Both the position numbers and the translations under genes were made by a program. A stretch of 64,000 nt of DNA from Lachnospiraceae bacterium (GTDB lineage Bacteria; Bacillota; Clostridia; Lachnospirales; Lachnospiraceae), in the NCBI GenBank assembly GCA_910574885.1, contig CAJTDD010000005.1, forward strand, positions 186,001 through 250,000, read 5' to 3'. The notes under the pieces are model-generated. The model saw only the letters and a list, made by a program, of their open reading frames with translations, made no database searches and was not told the DNA's origin. Of the stretch, positions 1 through 8,740 are shown piece after piece (position 1 is the first letter of the stretch; each line of letters opens with the position of its first letter).

Positions 1-1479
1 AGTCCAGTACTGATTAATTTATGGTCGAAGATGGGTGTTGGACTGTCAACACAGAAGATTATAAACTTGTTTTTGATTCTTGTTATTTCAGTTGTGCTGG
101 ATGTATTGCTGACAATATGCAGAGAGAAATTTGCGAAGCAATATAATATAGCCAATTTTAATAATTATATTTCCAAATACTGCGCCCTTCGCTATGACAT
201 GATTCAGGAAGAAGGTCCGTCCAATCTTTTAAACCGTATACAGATTGCGGTGAATAACTTATATTCGTTTATGACGGAAAGTTATATTCAGATTTGGTCA
301 AGCCTGTTGATTCTGATTACGATTTTGGTAATTACACTGTTTCAAAGTTTATGGGTTTCCGGAATTATGTTTATGCTGATTTTTGTTCAATACTTTGGAT
401 ATAAATTATTGAACAAGGAGTTGGCAAGACGCTCCGAGGTGCTGCAGCGGGAAAATTCAACCGGATTTCAGCAGTTGTTGTCTTTTCTCGGACAGACAGA
501 TTATTTGAAACAGAGCAGTGATTTTGAGGTTTTGGAGATGCAGGTGCAGCCGGCGGTGGAGCGAATTTACGGCAGTATGGCGGATATCAATGTGTTTGCG
601 CAGACTTCCTCCAAAGTATTGCGTTCTATCAGTCAGATAGCACAGACAATGGTGATGGCGCTGACCGTTTTTCAGTATCTTGAAGCAGACGGAAGCCCGT
701 TGATGATGGTACTGATGGTTGTTCTTTTCCCGATTTATACAAGCAATCTCAATATGGTGACGAATGCGAATCTGAGTAAACAGAATCTAAATGTGTCGAA
801 AGAATTTATCAGTCAGATGGATGAGAACCGGGAGACAGATGGAACCCAAAGAATTTCTCAGATTTCCTCCATTCGTTTTGACATAGATACGCTTCAGATT
901 AAAGAGAAGGTACTTGCCCGCGATATTCAGGGCAGTTTTCAATATGGCGATGTCGTGTGGGTCAAAGGAGAAAGCGGGAAGGGAAAAAGCACGCTGGTTA
1001 AAATGCTTTTGAAATTCCGGGAATGTGACGGTATTTTTATCAATGACATTTCGTTGAAGGATGTAACCAATGCGTCGCTGAGAAGCCGAATGAACTATTT
1101 GTCGCAGAATGTTCCGATTGTGAAAGGTACTCTGAGAGAGAATCTGTTTTTTAATATAAAATGGGATAAGGAAAGGGAAGAAAAACTAAAGCATGAACCG
1201 ATTCTTCAGAGTATTTTGGCGAATAAGAACATGGATTCATTGATTGATGAAAATGGTACAAATTTATCCGGTGGAGAAAAACAGCGAATTGCGTTGGCGA
1301 GAGCTCTTTATGATGATGTAGATGTTATTATTCTTGACGAGGTGACAAGCAATATAGATAAAGAAAGTGCAGAAGTGATTTTAAAACGGATTATGTCCGG
1401 AAATGAACAGAAGATTATATTTATCATATCTCACGATTCAATGCCGGAATCATATGCAAATAAAATATTGCAGTTATAA
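1..1479 (+). CDS. ABC exporter, fused permease/ATPase, 5'-truncated by the window
   Basis: The reading frame is open from base 1, so the N-terminus lies outside the window; the first internal ATG is at 31. The N-terminal half is hydrophobic with several membrane segments (type I exporter fold). The C-terminal nucleotide-binding domain is complete: Walker A GESGKGKST (about residue 313 counted from the ATG at 31), Q-loop YLSQNVP, signature LSGGEKQR (about 412), Walker B VIILDEVTSNID and H-loop ISHD. Half-transporters of this kind export peptides, lipids or drugs as dimers. The substrate cannot be told from the sequence, and any partner gene would lie upstream of the window. A strong terminator follows directly, so it ends its transcription unit. 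Confidence 0.85.
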   Translation, partial: SPVLINLWSKMGVGLSTQKIINLFLILVISVVLDVLLTICREKFAKQYNIANFNNYISKYCALRYDMIQEEGPSNLLNRIQIAVNNLYSFMTESYIQIWSSLLILITILVITLFQSLWVSGIMFMLIFVQYFGYKLLNKELARRSEVLQRENSTGFQQLLSFLGQTDYLKQSSDFEVLEMQVQPAVERIYGSMADINVFAQTSSKVLRSISQIAQTMVMALTVFQYLEADGSPLMMVLMVVLFPIYTSNLNMVTNANLSKQNLNVSKEFISQMDENRETDGTQRISQISSIRFDIDTLQIKEKVLARDIQGSFQYGDVVWVKGESGKGKSTLVKMLLKFRECDGIFINDISLKDVTNASLRSRMNYLSQNVPIVKGTLRENLFFNIKWDKEREEKLKHEPILQSILANKNMDSLIDENGTNLSGGEKQRIALARALYDDVDVIILDEVTSNIDKESAEVILKRIMSGNEQKIIFIISHDSMPESYANKILQL

Positions 1480-1496
1480 TGCAATGAGCGAAAGAG

Positions 1497-1544
1497 CCTC
1501 TTGGATTGATATTATAATAAATATCAATTCAGGAGGTTTTTATT
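1497..1544 (+). terminator. Rho-independent terminator after the ABC exporter
   Basis: A 17-bp stem (1497-1513 with 1520-1536, two G-U pairs) closes a 6-nt loop and is followed by TTTTTATT. It separates the ABC gene from the TetR promoter, whose -35 box begins within the T-tract. Confidence 0.85.
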
Positions 1545-1571
1545 GACATTCCATAATTATTCTTATATAAT
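1543..1571 (+). promoter_or_regulatory. Consensus sigma-A promoter of the TetR/MFS operon
   Basis: TTGACA (1543-1548) and TATAAT (1566-1571) are separated by exactly 17 bp, both perfect consensus. Such a promoter needs a repressor; a perfect palindrome overlaps the -10 box. Confidence 0.85.
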
Positions 1572-1599
1572 AGTTATTGACTTGAAGTCAATAACTATT
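1569..1599. promoter_or_regulatory. 31-bp perfect palindromic operator for TetR
   Basis: Two 15-bp arms are perfect reverse complements around a single central G at 1584. Each arm contains the word TTATTGACTT or its complement. The site overlaps the -10 box and the start of transcription and lies just upstream of the TetR gene, the arrangement expected for autorepression. Confidence 0.75.
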
Positions 1600-1616
1600 T
1601 GAGGAGGGAGAGGAAG

Positions 1617-2270
1617 TTGGCAAGACCAGTAAAAAAAGCGCCGGAACAATGGAAAAAGGAGATATTAGACGCCGCAAAGCAGTTATTTCTCTCGAAGAGC
1701 TATGAGGAAACCGCCATCACTGACATTATGGAGCTGGCAGGCGGCGCAAAGGGAATGTTTTACCGTTTCTTTCAGAGCAAGGAAGAAGTTATCCATGCCT
1801 TAGGCGATCAGATGTTTTTTGAAAATAATCCCTTTGAGGCAGTAGAGAACCGTTCTGATCTGAACGGGCTGCAAAAAATCCGAGAGGTACTTACATTTGA
1901 CAAAGCTGATAAAGAACGGGAAGAGATCAATACACAGGCGATTGCAATCCTGAAAGACCCGCATATTCTGGCAGCGGCAATCGAGGCAAACAGACGGGAA
2001 CTGACTCCGCTGTGGTACAGATTAATTGAAGAAGGGCGGCGCGACGGTTCGATTCGGACGGAATATTCCAGAGAACTTTCCGAACTGCTTCCGCTTATCA
2101 ATTTCTGGCTAATGCCCTCCGTATTTCCGGCTACTGCAGAAGAGATACAGCACAAATGCTGTTTTATTGCAGAAGTTCTCGCTGTAATGGGACTTCCGAT
2201 TATAGAAGAAGCGATGTATGAAAGGACAGATAAAATACTGGGGAGCTTCACGGAAAAAGGGGGAGTGTAG
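1617..2270 (+). CDS. TetR/AcrR family transcriptional regulator
   Basis: The product is about 217 residues. The N-terminal helix-turn-helix (around ITDIMELAGGAKGMFYRFF) is typical of TetR repressors; the C-terminal ligand domain is helical. I chose the TTG at 1617 because GAGGAGGG (1601-1608) precedes it at good spacing; a longer reading from TTG 1599 would put this ribosome binding site inside the gene. The stop is three bases before the MFS gene, so the two are cotranscribed. It probably represses its own operon from the palindrome at 1569-1599 and releases when the exporter's substrate appears. The ligand is unknown. Confidence 0.88.
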   Translation: MARPVKKAPEQWKKEILDAAKQLFLSKSYEETAITDIMELAGGAKGMFYRFFQSKEEVIHALGDQMFFENNPFEAVENRSDLNGLQKIREVLTFDKADKEREEINTQAIAILKDPHILAAAIEANRRELTPLWYRLIEEGRRDGSIRTEYSRELSELLPLINFWLMPSVFPATAEEIQHKCCFIAEVLAVMGLPIIEEAMYERTDKILGSFTEKGGV

Positions 2271-2273
2271 TCT

Positions 2274-3524
2274 ATGGGGGAGAAACTATTCACGGGAAAT
2301 TTTGTACTCCTTATCATGGGGCAAATCACTTCTTTGTTCGGTAATTATATTTTAAGGCTTGCCTTGTCCATGTATGTTCTGGAAGAGACTGGCTCCGCCG
2401 CCATATTTGCCGGCATTTTATCTGCGGCAGCGATTCCGGCCATCCTTTTGTCTCCCCTTGGCGGAATCCTTGCCGACCGTGGGAACAGAAGGAATATCAT
2501 GGTGGCGCTGGATGCTTTAACTGGATGTGCAGTCTTGTGTGCTGCGCTCATTTTATCGGGAGATAATGCTCTTGTTGTGATTAGTATCCTGCTTGTGGCC
2601 CTGTCCGTTCTCGGGGCTTTTGAGACTCCCACGGTGCAGGCTTGTATTCCACAAATGCAGACAGGGGATAATATTATCCGCGGAAATGCCGTGGTCAATC
2701 AGGTGGCGTCTGTGTCCTATCTGACTGCGCCCATGCTTGGAGGTATCGCATATGCGGCAGTTGGGTTGAAGCCCGTGATGTATACCAGCGTAATCTGTTT
2801 TTTCATCACAGCGCTGTTTGAATGTTTCATCAAATTAGATTATCAGCCAGGAAGTAACAACGGGGCTTACCTGTCTGTTATAAAAGATGATTTTGTCAGC
2901 AGTATCAGGTTTATCACACGAGAGCAAAGAAATATTCTAAAAATGCTTTCCTTTGCCGCGCTTTCCCGTTTCTTTGTAATGGGGGTCACTCTGGTCGGAT
3001 TGCCTTACATCGTGCGGACAATCCTTGGACTGGATGCAAAATATTACGGAGGAGCAGAAAGTATGCTGGCGGTTGCCACAATTTTAGGGAGTATTGCCGC
3101 CGGGCTGCTTACGGGGAAGATGAAAATCAGAAGGTTATCCGTGACACTTGCAGCGATTGGAATCTGTATGCTCCCTGCCGGGGCGGTATTTTTATTTCCG
3201 GCTGCCGCTGTGGTAAAATATGCCGTGAATGTTGTTTCGTTCTGCGGTATGCAGATTGCAATCAGTATTTTCTCCATTTTTGCGGTGTCTATCATACAGC
3301 AGAATACGCCGAATCATATGATTGGAAAGGTAATGGCGTATACATCTGCGATTACCATGTGCGTTCAGCCTGTTGGACAGATGGTTTACGGTTTTTTATT
3401 TGACTGGTTCAGCAAGGATGTTTCTCTTGTGTTAGTTCCATCGGGGATAATCGTATGCGTGATTGGACTGTCTGCTGCAGGATTTTTCAAAAAGGTGGAG
3501 GAAATGCAGGGGATTTCCCAATGA
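2274..3524 (+). CDS. MFS transporter, DHA3-like drug efflux family
   Basis: The protein has 416 residues with about 12 predicted membrane helices. The loop between helices 2 and 3 carries a typical MFS motif A (GGILADRGNRRN). Overall layout resembles macrolide-efflux type (DHA3) major facilitator proteins that pump small molecules out with the proton gradient. It starts three bases after the TetR stop, so the pair forms a regulator-exporter operon. Efflux is inferred from the family and context; the substrate is not identifiable. Confidence 0.88.
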   Translation: MGEKLFTGNFVLLIMGQITSLFGNYILRLALSMYVLEETGSAAIFAGILSAAAIPAILLSPLGGILADRGNRRNIMVALDALTGCAVLCAALILSGDNALVVISILLVALSVLGAFETPTVQACIPQMQTGDNIIRGNAVVNQVASVSYLTAPMLGGIAYAAVGLKPVMYTSVICFFITALFECFIKLDYQPGSNNGAYLSVIKDDFVSSIRFITREQRNILKMLSFAALSRFFVMGVTLVGLPYIVRTILGLDAKYYGGAESMLAVATILGSIAAGLLTGKMKIRRLSVTLAAIGICMLPAGAVFLFPAAAVVKYAVNVVSFCGMQIAISIFSIFAVSIIQQNTPNHMIGKVMAYTSAITMCVQPVGQMVYGFLFDWFSKDVSLVLVPSGIIVCVIGLSAAGFFKKVEEMQGISQ

Positions 3525-3533
3525 GATGTCAGA

Positions 3534-3572
3534 CATGGGCAGAAGAGTCGGTGTTACGCGTTTCTGCCCATG
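3534..3572 (+). terminator. Putative terminator after the MFS gene
   Basis: CATGGGCAGAA and its complement TTCTGCCCATG form an 11-bp stem with a 17-nt loop, followed by the weak tract CATTTTCT. It separates the MFS gene from the convergent GyrI-DUF3795 gene. Confidence 0.55.
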
Positions 3573-3622
3573 CATTTTCTGATTTGAATTGCAATAGATT
3601 GCATCATAGATGGATTGTGACG

Positions 3623-4363
3623 TTATCCCTTCCAGTTTTTACACTGTTCAATCCGTTTTCCGCCATCCCCCTGTTTTTCATCATAAGCAAACTGGTTCAG
3701 CAGGTCGCAGGGGAAATTCTCACAGTTTCCGCAATGCTCTTTTGTCTTTGTCTCGCAGCAAGATTTCACAGGACAGCTGTCGCCCCAGAACGGCTTTTGA
3801 ATATGTACGCATCCCTCACAGTTCATTTGTTCGCGATAGGTACATTCGCTGCACAAAATTCCACATCTTGATTCAATCATAGTCTTTGCGTCTCCGTTCA
3901 GGTTCTCATTTTCCAATAATCCTACGTAAATGTGGATTTCCGCATGTTCCATACTGTCGTCTTGATATTCTTCAAAATCGCACTGAAAAGTTCTGGGAAG
4001 ATTCATCTGCCAGATTTCCTGCCATGCCGCCGCAACTGCCTGTACCATATCCCCATGGATAACAAACTTCGCATATCTGCCGGCTGGAATCCGGCAGACC
4101 GTATATTCCCCTTCCTCGGGTTCATGTGCCGCTTCACAGGCAACGATTGCGGTGTAATCAGATTTTTCGTCGCCTGCATAGTCTGTATAAATCCCCAGCG
4201 CTTTTCCGTCCGTCTTTTCTGGAATAGAGGCGTAGACGCCCTCTTGATAAAATCGTTTCCAAAGCCCGCCGATTACGGCTCCCATATCAGGGGAGAGGTT
4301 GTTTGTCCGCGCTGAAATCCCCACAGCTATTTTTTCATTCAATGTTACAATTTCGTACTTCAT
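3623..4363 (-). CDS. GyrI-like effector-binding domain fused to DUF3795
   Basis: The product is 246 residues. Residues 1-155 resemble the GyrI/AraC-type effector-binding domain (MKYEIVTLNEKIAVGISART start, ending in AEIHIYVG), which binds small hydrophobic ligands. Residues about 165-246 form a cysteine-rich DUF3795 module (CGILCSECTYR, NCEGC, CGNCENFPCD) likely to bind metal. No DNA-binding domain is present, so it is not itself a classical regulator. It is a single gene convergent with the MFS transporter. Its role is not known; a ligand or metal sensor, or a small-molecule hydrolase of the GyrI family, are possibilities. Confidence 0.75.
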   Translation of the reverse strand: MKYEIVTLNEKIAVGISARTNNLSPDMGAVIGGLWKRFYQEGVYASIPEKTDGKALGIYTDYAGDEKSDYTAIVACEAAHEPEEGEYTVCRIPAGRYAKFVIHGDMVQAVAAAWQEIWQMNLPRTFQCDFEEYQDDSMEHAEIHIYVGLLENENLNGDAKTMIESRCGILCSECTYREQMNCEGCVHIQKPFWGDSCPVKSCCETKTKEHCGNCENFPCDLLNQFAYDEKQGDGGKRIEQCKNWKG

Positions 4364-4493
4364 AGAATTAAATCTCCTTTCTGTTTATGGGGATATTCTA
4401 TCAAATGAATCAGGACAACTGTGTGTCATGATTTGGAATTTCATGGAGACTTATTAGGGAAGGAATAAGGAAGTAAGCGTAACAAAAATAATA

Positions 4494-4523
4494 TTGACGA
4501 AAGATAGAAACAAGTATATAATC
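4494..4523 (+). promoter_or_regulatory. Promoter of the second TetR gene
   Basis: TTGACG (4494-4499) and TATAAT (4518-4523) are spaced by 18 bp. The -10 box lies inside the left arm of the long palindrome at 4516-4560. Confidence 0.7.
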
Positions 4524-4560
4524 CAGTTATATAAATAATTTATATAACTGGATTATATAA
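4516..4560. promoter_or_regulatory. 45-bp perfect palindrome, probable TetR operator
   Basis: Two 22-bp arms are exact reverse complements around one central base (4538). The core of each arm contains ATCCAGTTAT. It spans the -10 box and start site and ends just before the ribosome binding site, so binding would block transcription of the TetR gene. Alternatively the RNA would fold into a long hairpin in the 5' leader. Confidence 0.75.
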
Positions 4561-4571
4561 TAGGAGGAATC

Positions 4572-5144
4572 ATGCCAAAACAAAGAATTACAAAGGAAAT
4601 GGTTGTAAATGCCGCTTTTGAAATAGCGAGAAGCAGCGGTATGGAGCAGGTCATGGTAAAAAATATTGCAGACAAAATAGGCTGTTCTGTCCAGCCAATC
4701 TACAGCTATTGCAAAAATATGGATGGTCTGCGTACAGACGTGGTGGAACAGACCAACATTTTCATAAGACAGTATATAAGTGAGCATATTGACAAAGAGA
4801 ACTTGTTTGCCAGTACAGGAAGGGCGTATATCTGTCTGGCGAAAGAAGAACCCTTTTTGTTCAAAATATTCGTTCTGCATCGCAGAACCGGAATTTCTTC
4901 ACTGAATGATTTGTATGAACAGGAAGCCAGCCCTCATGTGGCAGAGAAGATTGCACATGAATTAAAAATCAGCGTATCACAGGCGAGAAGATTGCATTTG
5001 AATATGCTGATTTATACTATTGGAATCGGCACTGTTTTTTCAGTGACGACGCCGGGAATTTCGGCGGATGAAATCTATAAGCAGCAGGAGATTGCTTATG
5101 AAGCATTTTTAAGACAAGCGTTGGATTCAAAAAAGTTGGACTGA
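4572..5144 (+). CDS. TetR/AcrR family transcriptional regulator
   Basis: The product is 190 residues with an N-terminal helix-turn-helix (VKNIADKIGCSVQPIYSYC) and a helical C-terminal domain of the WHG type often seen in Lachnospiraceae TetR proteins. The ATG at 4572 follows TAGGAGG. The gene it normally controls would be expected downstream, but there only a remnant of a flavodoxin-like gene (5179-5337) remains, so the regulator may be an orphan. It probably autorepresses from the 45-bp palindrome. Confidence 0.85.
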   Translation: MPKQRITKEMVVNAAFEIARSSGMEQVMVKNIADKIGCSVQPIYSYCKNMDGLRTDVVEQTNIFIRQYISEHIDKENLFASTGRAYICLAKEEPFLFKIFVLHRRTGISSLNDLYEQEASPHVAEKIAHELKISVSQARRLHLNMLIYTIGIGTVFSVTTPGISADEIYKQQEIAYEAFLRQALDSKKLD

Positions 5145-5178
5145 AAAGCATTGGACTTAGAAAGGGGACAGCAGGACA

Positions 5179-5337
5179 AAAGAAGCCTCGTTGGAGCTAG
5201 CTGCACAGTATAAAACCATTGTCCTTTGCGGCGGAATATATGCTTCCGGCATTGCGGGACTGATGAGCGCAGTAGGGCAAAAAGGCGACTGGACGGATAA
5301 GAAATATCTGGATTTGTTGCTTGAATACCTGGAATAA
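5179..5337 (+). pseudogene. Remnant of a flavodoxin-domain protein
   Basis: A 52-codon open stretch without a usable start reads KEASLELAAQYKTIVLCGG followed by IYASGIAGL, which resembles the middle of flavodoxin-like proteins (D-x-I-I-x-G-G-G-x-Y-A-x-G-I-x-G). It then jumps to a C-terminal-like segment ending KKYLDLLLEYLE and a stop. The N-terminal FMN-binding part and a central segment are missing. I read it as a decayed gene formerly paired with the TetR regulator. Assignment rests on short motifs and is tentative. Confidence 0.4.
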
Positions 5338-5403
5338 TTTGTGTTTTCCCGGCTCTCATGATAGAATAGCAGGTAAATGGATAGAGATTCGGAGGTATTT
5401 TGG

Positions 5404-6023
5404 ATGGAGTACATACCCGCAAAGACAATCGTGACGAAAGTGAAGGCTCCGGCGAATTGGTTCGGTATTGATTACAACATGAATATTTACAAGGGCTGCA
5501 GCCATGGATGTATTTACTGTGACAGCCGTTCAGACTGTTACGGGGTGGAGCATTTCGACAAGGTAAGGGCAAAGGAGAATGCGCTGAAAATTATCCGGGA
5601 CGACCTGCGCAGGAAGACGAGGAGCGGCGTAGTCGGGACAGGGGCGATGAGCGACCCCTATAATCCGTTTGAGCGGGAGCTTGAGCTTACCCGCCATGGG
5701 TTAGAGTTGTGCGATGCGTTTGAATTTGGGGCGGCTATTGCGACGAAGAGTTCGCTTTTGGAGCGGGATATCGATATATTGCAGGGGATTGCAGAACATT
5801 CGCCTGTTATTCTCAAAATAACGGTGACGACCGCTGATGATGAGCTTGCGGCGAAGATAGAGCCTCGGGTATCGCGTCCGACGGTCCGCAGGCACGAAAG
5901 CTATGGGGATATTTTGCGGAAGAGTGCAGGAAAAGGAAGATTTTGTATCGTATGGATGATATTGTCAGCCAGTATAAAAGACCTTACAGGATGGAGCAGA
6001 TGTCGCTGCAGTTTTGTCCGTGA
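5404..6023 (+). pseudogene. Radical SAM protein (spore photoproduct lyase-like), internally deleted and frameshifted
   Basis: The 5' part reads as a normal SPL-like radical SAM protein: start at ATG 5404 behind CGGAGGT, then the cluster motif CSHGCIYC (CxxxCxxC) and GAMSDPYNPFE. After EPRVSRPTVRR (about base 5890) the frame changes. The following bases in the +1 frame read FAEECRKRKILYRMDDIV and end SLQFCP at a stop at 6021-6023, which is the normal C-terminus of this family. About 70 to 80 residues between the two parts are missing. The nominal frame runs on to 6027 with meaningless sequence. The gene is most likely inactive. Confidence 0.75.
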
Positions 6024-6166
6024 TTAGGTTCTGTATGAAGTAAATGTCCCATAAAATATGCGAATCATCCCAATATGCCTACAAAAGAAGTATAGTGTGA
6101 TATAATCCAAAGAGGCTTAACTTGCTTTGGATTTGCAGATGTATTGATGATTGGGTGGGGGACGAT

Positions 6167-7210
6167 ATGACAGTAGAAAAAAATGGGATTATTCCACGGA
6201 TTTTACGGGATATGAATGACGGTGTCCTGGTGGTAGACATGCATGGGAAAATTATTTTTCTCAATGACAAGGGATGTAATATGCTCGGCGTGGATGAAGA
6301 TGTGTCCGGGAAGAATTACGGCAGGGTATTCTTGGAAGATCGGGATGATGGAAGCAATGACGGAGTTCATCAGTTTGTTTTGGACGCGGTCTATGACAAA
6401 GAGCATATCCATACCGGCGAAGCCGTGTATCAGGCGGAAAATCAGGAATTAAAATCATTCCGCCTTACTTCCTCTTTCCTGTACGGAGAGGATGGTGAAA
6501 AAAAGATAGGGATTGTGGTAGTTTTTTCTGATGTTACGGAGGTTGCAAAGCTCAACAGGCAGCGAAGGGAGGCTTCCGCCGTATTTTCCGTACTGATGAT
6601 TTGTGTATGCGTATATCTGTTCCTTTGGAGTCTGTTGCGCCATCTGAATATGGAGCTGCCCGGACAGGTTATGAGTTTGGTTATCGAGGGTATTTCCATC
6701 ATCATGTTCTTTATTATTCTGAAAACGACCAGCTTTTCCATCCGGGATATTGGATTGAAAATTTCAAATCCAAAGCAGACTTTTGTCCCGGATATTGCAA
6801 TTACCTTGGCGGCAGGCATCCTGCTGGTTGTCGGAAAAGTTATCATCTTACGCATTGCGCCCGGATTTTTCCCGGAGGGCGCTCCGTTCTGGGATTGGAG
6901 CGTAGGAACTTTTGCAGATGTCATTTATCCGTTTACCGTTGTTTTGCAGGAGTTTTTGGCTAGGGGCGTTATGCAGGAAAACCTGAACCGTATTTTTACG
7001 GGAAAGTATGCCGGACTTTTGTCAATTGTAGTTTCGGCTCTTGTGTTTGGCGTCCTTCATATTGCCTATGGATTTCCGTATATGCTGGGGGCATCCCTTC
7101 TATTGGGAATTTTGGGAATTTTATACCATAAGCAGGGGAATATCTGGGGGCTGTGTATTATCCATTATGTGCTGGGAGAGATAGCGACATTTTTGCGTTA
7201 TCTGATTTGA
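6167..7210 (+). CDS. PAS domain - CPBP (CAAX/Abi) intramembrane protease fusion
   Basis: The product is 347 residues from ATG 6167, which has a GGGGGAC ribosome binding site; a TTG at 6122 gives a longer but less likely form. Residues about 8-125 form a PAS sensor domain (LVVDMHGKIIFLNDKGCNMLG), followed by about eight membrane helices with the CPBP protease motifs: QE262FLAR266, FGVLH298 and H333 with nearby E338. The usual first motif EExxxR is QExxxR here. CPBP proteins cleave prenylated or membrane peptides. It is followed 31 bases later by pssA, so sensing may be tied to phospholipid synthesis. That link is inferred from context only. Confidence 0.78.
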   Translation: MTVEKNGIIPRILRDMNDGVLVVDMHGKIIFLNDKGCNMLGVDEDVSGKNYGRVFLEDRDDGSNDGVHQFVLDAVYDKEHIHTGEAVYQAENQELKSFRLTSSFLYGEDGEKKIGIVVVFSDVTEVAKLNRQRREASAVFSVLMICVCVYLFLWSLLRHLNMELPGQVMSLVIEGISIIMFFIILKTTSFSIRDIGLKISNPKQTFVPDIAITLAAGILLVVGKVIILRIAPGFFPEGAPFWDWSVGTFADVIYPFTVVLQEFLARGVMQENLNRIFTGKYAGLLSIVVSALVFGVLHIAYGFPYMLGASLLLGILGILYHKQGNIWGLCIIHYVLGEIATFLRYLI

Positions 7211-7241
7211 CCCAATGGTATGATGAAAGGAAACGTAGCAA

Positions 7242-7904
7242 ATGGAACAGAAGAATAGGGACAAAAAGGTCAATCTGCTTGGGGTTTATAATTATACGGT
7301 ATGGCTGACATACTTTGGTTTATTTATTTCCATAGCGGGGATGATGGAGGGGCTGCATGGGAGGCAGATAAAGGCGATATTCTGTTTGGCAATTTCCGGC
7401 CTGTGCGATGCCTTTGACGGGCGGATTGCAAGGAAAAAGACGGACAGGACAGAAGATGAGAAGGCGTTTGGCATCCAGATTGATTCACTTTGCGATATTG
7501 TGTGTTTTGGAGTCTTTCCTTCGGTTATATGTTTTACGCTGGGGGTAAACGGCGCGGCGGGAATGCTTGTGATTGCGTGGTACTGTATCTGCGGGGTAAT
7601 ACGGCTGGCACAGTTTAATGTGACGGCACAGGGGCGTTTAGGGGAAACGGAAGAAAACCTTTGTTACAGAGGGCTTCCGATTACTTCCGCGGCCGTGGTG
7701 CTGCCTGTTATGTACTTGGTTGGGACATGGATTCCGGCAGGGATTTTTGTCCTGCTTCTGCATCTTATACTGGCGGCTATGGGGCTTATGTTTGTCATTG
7801 ATGTGCCGTTTCCCAAATTAAAAGGAAAAGGGCTGGCGTTTTTCGCGGGGATTGTGGCGGCGGCGCTGTTTCTTTTGCTGGCAAGGAGGGAGTGGGGATG
7901 CTGA
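7242..7904 (+). CDS. pssA: CDP-diacylglycerol-serine O-phosphatidyltransferase
   Basis: This 220-residue membrane enzyme makes phosphatidylserine from CDP-diacylglycerol and serine. It carries the CDP-alcohol phosphatidyltransferase signature DG-x2-AR ... G-x3-D-x3-D: FDGRIAR, then a 12-residue spacer, then GIQIDSLCD. About six to seven membrane helices are visible. The stop overlaps the psd start by seven bases, so the two steps to phosphatidylethanolamine are translationally coupled. The upstream PAS-CPBP gene is probably in the same operon. Confidence 0.9.
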   Translation: MEQKNRDKKVNLLGVYNYTVWLTYFGLFISIAGMMEGLHGRQIKAIFCLAISGLCDAFDGRIARKKTDRTEDEKAFGIQIDSLCDIVCFGVFPSVICFTLGVNGAAGMLVIAWYCICGVIRLAQFNVTAQGRLGETEENLCYRGLPITSAAVVLPVMYLVGTWIPAGIFVLLLHLILAAMGLMFVIDVPFPKLKGKGLAFFAGIVAAALFLLLARREWGC

Positions 7905-8710
7905 ATATACTTTACCGGACGCTTCCCGGCAGACTGCTGTTAAAGCCGCTTACCAGTCCTGTTTTTTCCAAAATCGGAGGATTTCTGTTAAATACCAGAC
8001 TATCTGCGTGTATGGTTGGACCTTTTGTGCGGAAATACAAAATCTGTATGGACGATTACGAAAAGCGGGAATATCATTCCTTTAATGATTTTTTCTGCAG
8101 GAAAATTCTTCCGGAGAAACGCCGGATTGCGCAGGAGGGGGAAGCGCTGGTAAGTCCCTGCGACGGGAGTCTGTCTTGTTATTTGATTGCGGAAAACAGT
8201 CATTTTAAGGTAAAGCACGTGGTCTATACGCTGGAGGGCCTGTTAAAAAATAAGCGGCTGGCAGAGCGTTACCGGGGAGGCATCCTTTTGGTTTTTCGTT
8301 TGACCGTGGACAATTACCACCATTTCTGCTACATTGCAGATGGGCAGAGGACAAAGAATGTGCGGATACCGGGTGTTCTGCACACCGTTCGTCCTGTCGC
8401 TGTAGGGACGGTGCCGGTTTATGCGGAAAATGCGAGACAGTATTCCCTTCTTAAAACCGAAAATTTCGGCGTGGTTCTGATGATGGAGGTAGGGGCAATG
8501 CTGGTCGGCAGGATTGTAAACCTTCACGGACCGGCAGAGGTCAGAAAGGGGCAGGAAAAAGGATATTTTGAATTTGGCGGTTCCACAGTTATTTTGTGCT
8601 TTCAAAGGGGGACTGTCACCGTGAACGACAGGGTTTTGGCGGACAGCAGGGCAGGGAGAGAGACACCCGTGCGCATGGGGGAACGTATCGGAACAGGCGT
8701 TCCTTGTTAG
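7898..8710 (+). CDS. psd: Phosphatidylserine decarboxylase proenzyme
   Basis: The protein has 270 residues from ATG 7898, seven bases after AAGGAGG; a GTG at 7892 would leave no spacing. It decarboxylates phosphatidylserine to phosphatidylethanolamine. The proenzyme cleaves itself before a serine that becomes the pyruvoyl group; here the site is FGGST with Ser229, where the family normally has LGST. The substrate-binding segment FRLTVDNYHHFCYIADG is typical. It overlaps pssA (ATGCTGA), and a terminator-like hairpin follows. Confidence 0.9.
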   Translation: MLNILYRTLPGRLLLKPLTSPVFSKIGGFLLNTRLSACMVGPFVRKYKICMDDYEKREYHSFNDFFCRKILPEKRRIAQEGEALVSPCDGSLSCYLIAENSHFKVKHVVYTLEGLLKNKRLAERYRGGILLVFRLTVDNYHHFCYIADGQRTKNVRIPGVLHTVRPVAVGTVPVYAENARQYSLLKTENFGVVLMMEVGAMLVGRIVNLHGPAEVRKGQEKGYFEFGGSTVILCFQRGTVTVNDRVLADSRAGRETPVRMGERIGTGVPC

Positions 8711-8740
8711 GCCGCACCGGAGGAAAGAAAAATTTTAAGG

